This document shows, one piece after another, positions 7,094 through 11,853 of a DNA stretch of 11,853 nucleotides. Every line of letters starts with the position of its first letter. The first letter of the stretch is position 1. Where the stretch lies: contig CAJTJC010000024.1 in assembly GCA_910576655.1 (NCBI GenBank), positions 1-11,853 of the forward strand, written 5' to 3'. A program made the translations under genes and the position numbers. Source of the DNA: an uncultured Christensenella sp. (GTDB taxonomy: Bacteria > Bacillota > Clostridia > Christensenellales > Borkfalkiaceae). A model generated the notes under the pieces. The model made no database searches. It was given only the letters and a program-made list of their open reading frames with translations, and had not been told where the DNA came from.

Positions 7094-7933
7094 ATGGATA
7101 AGCTTTTAATCGTCGACGGTCATAATCTGCTGTTTCAGATGTTTTACGGTATGCCGTCGCGCATTGTAGGTAAGGGCGGTAAACCCATACACGGTGTTTT
7201 AGGTTTTGTCGGGGCATTAATTAAAATAATCAAAATAACGGAGCCGTCGCATTTAGTTGTGCTTTTTGACGGCGAGCACGAAAACGCTCGCGCAGCGCTC
7301 AATCCCGACTATAAGAAAAACCGAACAGACTATTCGAAAGTAGCGGAGCAAGATAACCCTTTTTCTCAGCTTGAATACGTTTATCGCGCTTTGGATATAT
7401 TGAGTATATCGTATTCGGAAGAGGGAGAATACGAGGTTGACGATATTATCGCTTCGTACGTTTACAGGTACGATGATATCGAAATAATAATTTCTTCTTT
7501 TGACAGCGATTATTTTCAGCTGATACGCGATAATGTGTCCGTACTGCGTTACAGAGGGGCAAAGTCCGTTGTTTGTGACAGAAATTACGTTATTCGACGC
7601 TTCGGGATTTTGCCCGAGCTTTACGCCGATTTTAAGTCGCTTACGGGGGACGCCTCAGACAACATAAAAGGGGCGGATAAAATCGGACCTAAAACCGCTG
7701 CGAAGCTGATAAATTCATTCGGCGGACTGGAGCAGGTTCTTTCAAGATGTGCACGTATTGAAAGTGCGCGCATACGGACATCTGTTATGAATAACGAACG
7801 GCGGCTCTGCAATAATTATCAGTTGATTAAGCTTAAAGACGTAGGTAAAATTCCGTTTGAGTTGAATGAACTGTCGTACGTCTATAACGGACTGACCACG
7901 AATAATATATTGGAGAGAATAGGTTTGCTTTAA
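7094..7933 (+). CDS. Stand-alone 5'-3' exonuclease / flap endonuclease (YpcP-like)
   Basis: A 279-residue homologue of the N-terminal nuclease domain of Pol I (compare B. subtilis YpcP and E. coli ExoIX/Xni). Such enzymes cut 5' flaps and RNA primers during replication and repair using carboxylate-bound metals. All expected acidic residues are present: Asp-8 (IVDGHN), Asp-59 (LFDGEHENAR), Glu-114, Asp-116 and Asp-117 (EYEVDDIIAS), Asp-137 and Asp-139 (FDSDYFQL), Asp-186 and Asp-189 (TGDASDNI). A helix-hairpin-helix DNA-binding part follows (ADKIGPKTAAKLINSFGGL). The last two carboxylates and full length suggest an active enzyme, unlike Xni, which lacks some of them. The start at 7094 is set by GAGGA at 7086-7090; the longer frame from 7043 would begin in the tRNA CCA end and run through its terminator. 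There is no room for a promoter between terminator and gene, so expression probably depends on read-through. Confidence 0.9.
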   Translation: MDKLLIVDGHNLLFQMFYGMPSRIVGKGGKPIHGVLGFVGALIKIIKITEPSHLVVLFDGEHENARAALNPDYKKNRTDYSKVAEQDNPFSQLEYVYRALDILSISYSEEGEYEVDDIIASYVYRYDDIEIIISSFDSDYFQLIRDNVSVLRYRGAKSVVCDRNYVIRRFGILPELYADFKSLTGDASDNIKGADKIGPKTAAKLINSFGGLEQVLSRCARIESARIRTSVMNNERRLCNNYQLIKLKDVGKIPFELNELSYVYNGLTTNNILERIGLL

Positions 7934-7937
7934 TGCC

Positions 7938-7966
7938 TTGCAGAACGGACGGTTTTGTGTTATAAT
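7938..7966 (+). promoter_or_regulatory. Extended -10 promoter of the hypothetical-polA-coaE operon
   Basis: TTGCAG (7938-7943) and a perfect TATAAT (7961-7966) are 17 bases apart, with TG one base before the -10 (TGTTATAAT). The element starts 4 bases after the upstream stop codon. The predicted start of transcription, about 7973, coincides with the GGGGA ribosome site at 7973-7977, so the leader is only about 10 bases. Confidence 0.75.
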
Positions 7967-7982
7967 TCAGTTGGGGATATTT

Positions 7983-8471
7983 ATGGGATTTAAAGAACAG
8001 CTTAACGAATTTTATAAAAATCTTGACGACAGAGCTAATCATATAAGAGAAATTTTGCTGAAAAACGGCTTCAAGACCGAGAAAAATTATTATAACGGGC
8101 ATTATTATAATAAGGACTCTGCCGGTAATTACGTCAAGGATTATTATCCGATGCCGGTAATCGAGGTTTTCGGGCTATGCGATATCGAAATAGTAGGACC
8201 GCATATAAACGTCTCAACAAAAACGTCGCTGAAAAATGCAATTCATTTCGATTACGATTTACTGTCCGATTATTATTTTGAGGTTTACGGTGTGATTGAT
8301 TATCTTGCCGACTATTACAAAAGCGGCGAGGACATAGTCCGATTATATAAAAGCCTTGAAGCTTGCACCGAAAAAGAAATAGGTTACGGTTTCAGTTTCG
8401 CAAACAACACGCCTGCCGTCAAAATTTTAGGACTTGTAACTGTACTAAAGGATAACGGCTTTTATTATTAA
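7983..8471 (+). CDS. Unrecognised 162-residue protein in the polA operon
   Basis: I do not recognise the family. The start at 7983 is preceded by GGGGA with 5 bases of spacing; an earlier in-frame start at 7938 would lie inside the promoter. The protein is soluble-looking with no signal peptide or membrane segment, acidic and rich in tyrosine: one stretch around residues 36-56 contains NYYNGHYYNKD and DYYP. Features visible are an N-terminal amphipathic helix (KEQLNEFYKNLDDRANHIREIL), a central strand-rich part (MPVIEVFGLCDIEIVGPHINVSTKTSL) and a C-terminal part with GYGFSFANNTPAVKI. No catalytic motif stands out. It sits 15 bases upstream of polA under the same promoter, so it is probably co-expressed with Pol I and CoaE; a role in DNA metabolism is possible but not shown by the sequence. 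Codon and base use look like its neighbours'. Confidence 0.8.
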   Translation: MGFKEQLNEFYKNLDDRANHIREILLKNGFKTEKNYYNGHYYNKDSAGNYVKDYYPMPVIEVFGLCDIEIVGPHINVSTKTSLKNAIHFDYDLLSDYYFEVYGVIDYLADYYKSGEDIVRLYKSLEACTEKEIGYGFSFANNTPAVKILGLVTVLKDNGFYY

Positions 8472-8486
8472 CATTAGGAAACGAAT

Positions 8487-11045
8487 ATGGACAAGCTTGT
8501 ATTGATTGACGGAAATAGTTTATTGAACAGGGCGTATTATGCTACGCCCGTTTTTACTACAAAAAGCGGTATGCCTACAAACGCGATTTTCGGGTTCGTT
8601 AAACTTTTATTCAAAATTCTCGGCGACGTAAAGCCTAAATATATTATTGTGGCGTTTGACCTTAAAGCTCCGACGTTCAGGCATAAAATGTATGACGGCT
8701 ACAAGGCAATGAGAAAGGGGATGCCTGACGACCTTGCCGTTCAGGTAGAACCGCTGAAATGGCTTTTAAATGCAATGAAAATTGCTACGTGCGCGAAAGA
8801 GGGGGTTGAGGCGGACGATATTATCGGTACGCTGTCAAAAAAATTCGACGCGCACAGTTACATTTACACGGGCGACAGGGACAGCTTTCAGCTTGTAGAC
8901 GAAAAGACAGACGTCTATTATACTAAAAAGGGCGTTTCGGTGTTGCAAAAGCTAAACGTGGAAAATTTCAAATCGGAAACGGGGGTTACTCCGTTGCAGA
9001 TTATCGATTTAAAGGCGTTAATGGGGGACAAGTCCGATAATATTCCTGGCGTTGCGGGAATCGGCGAGAAAACTGCTTTGAACCTGCTTGAAAGCTTTTC
9101 CACGCTTGACGGTGTATATGAAAATATCGAAAAGTTGAGCGGCGGTATAAAAACCAGACTTTTAGAAAATAAAGAAACCGCATATATGTCGTACAAGCTT
9201 GCCACAATCGACAGGAATTGCGATTTGGATATAAAGCTTGAGGAATGTATAGCTCCTACAAAATATAGTACCGAAGTTAAAAGATTATTCGGTGAATTCG
9301 AGTTCAACAGTCTGTTAGGTTTAAAAATATTTGAAGAAAACGGACCTGCAAAACAGGACGACGTGGTTTATCCCGAAAAGGTTTGCTGTAAGTCTTATGA
9401 CGAAGCAATGAAATTCATAGAAGTTTCAAAGCAAATAAGCGTTGCTTTGGAAGAATTGTGTCTTCATATCTATAACGGACAGGTCGAAATAGTTTTGGAG
9501 GTATCCGATAATCTGCTTGGCGACGGAATAAACTACGGTGATTATATTGCTGTCCTTAAGCACGTCTTTTCCGACAAGCAGAATAAAGTTACAATTTTTA
9601 ACTGTAAGCACGCTATGCATCTATTGCATAAACTCGGGATTGAATTTTGTTGTGAGTTTGAGGACGTTTCACTTGCGAAATATCTTGCAGAGTACTCTGC
9701 AAATACCGCAAACTGGGGCTTAAAAGAGCTTTGTAACGCTTATTTGCTTGATATCGGCTTTTCGGCGTATGCAACGCATTTGCTTTTTGAAAGATACGTA
9801 AAGATTTTGGAAAGCGAAAAAATCACGAAATTATATAACGAAATCGAAAAGCCGCTTTTAAAAGTGCTTTTTGATATGGAATGGGCCGGTGTTAGGGTAA
9901 GCGAAAAAATTCTCATTGAAATAACAGAACGCTACGAATCGCTTGCGCTTGAATATCAGAACCGGATTTTCGAGCTTTGCGGTTGCAATTTCAACGTTAA
10001 TTCGCCGTCACAGTTAGGTGAAGTGCTCTATTCGCAGCTCGGAATCACCGAAGTAAGAAATAAGAAAAGCGGCAAATATTCAACCGCAGCGGAAGTGCTT
10101 GAAAAGTTACAGGACAAAAGTCCCGTAATTGGCGATATCCTTAAATACAGAACCTACAAAAAGCTGTGTTCGACTTATCTCGAAGGCTTTAAGCCGTTTA
10201 TCGATAAAGCTACGGGAATGGTGCACACGACTTATAATCAGACAGTTACGTCGACGGGCAGGCTGTCAAGCGCGAACCCTAATTTGCAGAATATTCCCAT
10301 AAGAGAAAACGAAGGCAGAGAGCTGAGGAAAATTTTTATACCTCAAGAAGGTAACGTATTTATCGATGCAGACTATTCGCAGATAGAATTGCGGTTACTT
10401 GCACACTTTTCCAGGTGTAAGGAATTAATCGAAGCGTATAATAATAACGAGGATATTCATTCTGTTACCGCGTCGCAGGTGTTTGGCGTGCCGCTTGAAG
10501 AGGTTACCGATAAAATGCGCCGTGCGGCAAAGGCTGTAAACTTCGGCATAATTTACGGAATCAGTGATTTCGGTCTTTCCAAAAACCTGAATATTTCCGT
10601 GGCTACGGCTCGGGAATATATAGAGAGATATTTTGCGACTTACAGCGCCGTTAAGGAATATATGAACGAAAACGTCGCTTTTGCCAAAGCAAACGGTTAC
10701 GTTTCTACTCTGACTGGAAGGAAGCGTAATATCCCCGAAATAAATTCTTCGAATTTCAATTTGCGTCAGTTTGGCGAAAGGGCGGCAATGAATATGCCTT
10801 TGCAGGGGTCAAGTGCGGATATTATAAAAATAGCAATGATAAACGTCGCAAACGCGTTAAAAAAAGCGGGATTAAAAAGTAGGCTTATTTTGCAGGTGCA
10901 TGACGAACTGGTTCTCGACGCGCCCGAAAACGAGGCGGAAAAAGCTGCGGACGTTTTAAAAATAGAAATGGAAAACGCCGTAAAATTGAAGGTGCCGCTT
11001 ACGGTGGACGTTCACACGGGTAAAAATTGGTATGATGCAAAATAA
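8487..11045 (+). CDS. polA: DNA polymerase I (proofreading domain inactive)
   Basis: Family A polymerase of 852 residues that removes RNA primers and fills gaps in replication and repair. The 5' nuclease domain (about 1-290) has all its acidic residues: Asp-8, Asp-58, Glu-108, Asp-110, Asp-111, Asp-130, Asp-132, Asp-181 and Asp-184, plus the GIGEKTA hairpin. The 3'-5' exonuclease-like domain (about 310-480) has lost its metal ligands: the FDTET motif reads ALEEL (320-324) and the NLKYDR motif reads NCKHAM (372-377), as in Taq and Bacillus Pol I. The polymerase domain has motif A DYSQIELRLLAH (Asp-629), motif B RRAAKAVNFGIIYG (678-691, with Phe-686) and motif C QVHDEL (Asp-806, Glu-807). AGGAA lies 6 bases before the start. 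Its end overlaps coaE. Confidence 0.98.
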   Translation: MDKLVLIDGNSLLNRAYYATPVFTTKSGMPTNAIFGFVKLLFKILGDVKPKYIIVAFDLKAPTFRHKMYDGYKAMRKGMPDDLAVQVEPLKWLLNAMKIATCAKEGVEADDIIGTLSKKFDAHSYIYTGDRDSFQLVDEKTDVYYTKKGVSVLQKLNVENFKSETGVTPLQIIDLKALMGDKSDNIPGVAGIGEKTALNLLESFSTLDGVYENIEKLSGGIKTRLLENKETAYMSYKLATIDRNCDLDIKLEECIAPTKYSTEVKRLFGEFEFNSLLGLKIFEENGPAKQDDVVYPEKVCCKSYDEAMKFIEVSKQISVALEELCLHIYNGQVEIVLEVSDNLLGDGINYGDYIAVLKHVFSDKQNKVTIFNCKHAMHLLHKLGIEFCCEFEDVSLAKYLAEYSANTANWGLKELCNAYLLDIGFSAYATHLLFERYVKILESEKITKLYNEIEKPLLKVLFDMEWAGVRVSEKILIEITERYESLALEYQNRIFELCGCNFNVNSPSQLGEVLYSQLGITEVRNKKSGKYSTAAEVLEKLQDKSPVIGDILKYRTYKKLCSTYLEGFKPFIDKATGMVHTTYNQTVTSTGRLSSANPNLQNIPIRENEGRELRKIFIPQEGNVFIDADYSQIELRLLAHFSRCKELIEAYNNNEDIHSVTASQVFGVPLEEVTDKMRRAAKAVNFGIIYGISDFGLSKNLNISVATAREYIERYFATYSAVKEYMNENVAFAKANGYVSTLTGRKRNIPEINSSNFNLRQFGERAAMNMPLQGSSADIIKIAMINVANALKKAGLKSRLILQVHDELVLDAPENEAEKAADVLKIEMENAVKLKVPLTVDVHTGKNWYDAK

Positions 11046-11631
11046 CGTTAAAATTGCTATAACGGGTGGCATATGCAGCGGCAAATCTACCGTTGCGAAA
11101 ATAATCAAAGAGCAGGGATATCCCGTCATATCATGTGACGAAATTTATCACGAGCTTTTAAATGATAAAAGCTTTGTAAATTCAATAGTCAAAGAGTTCG
11201 GAAACGTCAAAAATGCGGGCGGGACGCTTAATAGAGAGAAACTTGCAGAAATCGTTTTTAACGATAAAGATAAATTGCAAGTCCTTAACTCTGTAACGCA
11301 TCCGCAAATAATGAACAGAGCAATGCAGCTTATGAGTGGTTGCGGAATTTTCTTTTGCGAGGTGCCGCTTTTATTCGAAGGCAACTATGAAGTTTTATTC
11401 GATAACGTTATCGTCGTTTTGCGCAACAAGGACGAGCGAATAAAAGAATTAATGTTAAGAGCTAAAATCAATGAAAGCCAAGCTAAATTGCGTATAAACA
11501 GTCAATATGAGTACGAAAATCATAGTTTTGCTGGGTATTATGTCACACATAATTACGGCAATTTGGAAGAATTGCAATCAGCAGTTTTAAGTATGATTAC
11601 GCAGATTGAAAAAGATTATATTAAAAATTAA
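11032..11631 (+). CDS. coaE: Dephospho-CoA kinase
   Basis: Catalyses the last step of coenzyme A synthesis, phosphorylating the ribose 3'-OH of dephospho-CoA with ATP in the cytoplasm. It has 199 residues, normal for the family. It shows the P-loop GGICSGKST (12-20), the substrate-side ISCDEIYHEL, the family motif EVPLLFEGN, strand FDNVIVVLR and the lid segment RIKELMLRAKINESQAKLR with conserved arginines. The gene overlaps the end of polA by 14 bases (or 11 if the second ATG at 11035 is used) and has no good Shine-Dalgarno sequence, so translation is probably coupled to polA. A polA-coaE order is common in Bacillota, often with mutM between them; mutM is absent here. A 16-bp AT-only palindrome (11622-11637) covers the stop codon, but no convincing terminator follows. 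Confidence 0.95.
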   Translation: MMQNNVKIAITGGICSGKSTVAKIIKEQGYPVISCDEIYHELLNDKSFVNSIVKEFGNVKNAGGTLNREKLAEIVFNDKDKLQVLNSVTHPQIMNRAMQLMSGCGIFFCEVPLLFEGNYEVLFDNVIVVLRNKDERIKELMLRAKINESQAKLRINSQYEYENHSFAGYYVTHNYGNLEELQSAVLSMITQIEKDYIKN

Positions 11632-11650
11632 TTTTTACACTGAATTTGGC

Positions 11651-11679
11651 TTGACAATATAAATAAAATAATATAAAAT
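11651..11679 (+). promoter_or_regulatory. Promoter of tRNA-Leu(AAG)
   Basis: A perfect TTGACA (11651-11656) and TAAAAT (11674-11679) with 17 bases between them. The predicted transcription start is about 15 bases before the mature tRNA. Confidence 0.75.
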
Positions 11680-11699
11680 TACAATGTTTTCAGATTAAA

Positions 11700-11784
11700 G
11701 CACTCGTGGCGGAATTGGCAGACGCGCAAGACTAAGGATCTTGTGGTTAACCCCATGCAGGTTCAACTCCTGTCGAGTGCACCA
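11700..11784 (+). tRNA. tRNA-Leu, anticodon AAG
   Basis: Class II tRNA of 85 bases with encoded CCA. The acceptor strands GCACTCG (11700-11706) and CGAGTGC (11774-11780) pair fully, with discriminator A at 11781. The anticodon stem CAAGA/TCTTG encloses the loop CTAAGGA; the anticodon AAG is at 11734-11736 and reads CUU, or CUU/CUC/CUA if A34 is deaminated to inosine. The D region GGCGGAATTGGCAGACGCGC is almost identical to that of the other leucine tRNA in the window. Confidence 0.96.
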
Positions 11785-11786
11785 AA

Positions 11787-11815
11787 GACGATAAAGGTTG
11801 AACCTTTAATTCGTC
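11787..11815 (+). other. Imperfect stem-loop directly after tRNA-Leu(AAG)
   Basis: GACGA (11787-11791) pairs with TCGTC (11811-11815), and TAAAGG (11792-11797) with CCTTTA (11803-11808), around TTGAA, with a 2-base bulge on the right side. No T-tract follows, so it may guide tRNA 3' processing or simply be part of the trailer before the real terminator. Confidence 0.5.
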
Positions 11816-11818
11816 AAT

Positions 11819-11850
11819 AGCCTTGTCGTTATCGGCAAGGCTTATTTCTT
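11819..11850 (+). terminator. Rho-independent terminator of tRNA-Leu(AAG)
   Basis: AGCCTTGTCG (11819-11828) pairs with CGGCAAGGCT (11833-11842) over 10 bp including one G-T wobble, around the loop TTAT, followed by the T-rich tail TATTTCTTT. Confidence 0.88.
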
Positions 11851-11853
11851 TAA

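Noticed and set aside
11622..11637. A 16-bp palindrome of only A and T over the coaE stop codon, as a terminator.
   Set aside because: It has no G-C pairs and no usable loop, so it is unlikely to terminate; low-complexity AT sequence explains it.
6957..11784. The two tRNA-Leu genes bracketing 4.8 kb as possible attachment sites of an integrated element.
   Set aside because: The enclosed genes are housekeeping (polA, coaE), there is no integrase, and the tRNAs have different anticodons, acceptor stems and 3' halves; the shared part is the normal leucine D-arm region.

Overview
The window looks like a chromosomal segment from a low- to mid-GC, Gram-positive, Clostridia-type bacterium (Bacillota). 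The evidence is a clear spo0A, AT-rich intergenic regions with sigma-A-like promoters, YbiT/YkpA-type ABC-F and heterodimeric ABC exporter genes, a stand-alone YpcP-like 5' nuclease, and a polA-coaE pair. I cannot name the genus; an uncultured gut-type Clostridia lineage is an inference only. Apart from the leftmost gene, everything is on the plus strand.

Layout. (a) 1-739, minus strand: the N-terminal two thirds of an RlmI-like rRNA methyltransferase with a PUA domain. It is cut by the window edge and interrupted by a one-base frameshift near position 200. (b) 740-841: a divergent promoter region. (c) 842-4333: two ABC half-transporters whose motifs are complementary and asymmetric, as in TmrAB/BmrCD/TM287-288-type heterodimeric exporters. 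(d) 4384-5961: a YbiT/YkpA-like ABC-F ATPase with one conventional and one decayed nucleotide site. (e) 5962-6090: an AT-rich control region with a consensus promoter, leading to spo0A (6091-6861) and its terminator. (f) 6912-7079: tRNA-Leu(CAA) with its own promoter and terminator. (g) 7094-7933: a stand-alone FEN-type 5' nuclease. (h) 7938-11631: a promoter and an apparent operon of an unrecognised 162-residue protein, DNA polymerase I (intact 5' nuclease domain, decayed proofreading domain, intact polymerase domain) and CoaE. (i) 11651-11850: tRNA-Leu(AAG) with promoter and terminator.

How the genes relate. The ABC pair should form one exporter, and the ABC-F is probably co-transcribed with it but acts on ribosomes. 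Spo0A is the master sporulation/stationary-phase regulator; here it sits between an ABC-F gene and a tRNA rather than behind spoIVB. The stand-alone 5' nuclease and Pol I are both expected to work on Okazaki-fragment processing and repair. CoaE makes coenzyme A.

I do not see a new defence, mobile or biosynthetic system: no CRISPR array, transposase, integrase or phage gene. The points most worth checking are the altered acidic pocket of Spo0A and the tandem repeat array upstream of its promoter, the tRNA-Leu with A at the wobble position, the two neighbouring FEN nucleases (one directly behind a tRNA terminator), the unrecognised gene in the polA operon, and the methyltransferase frameshift.
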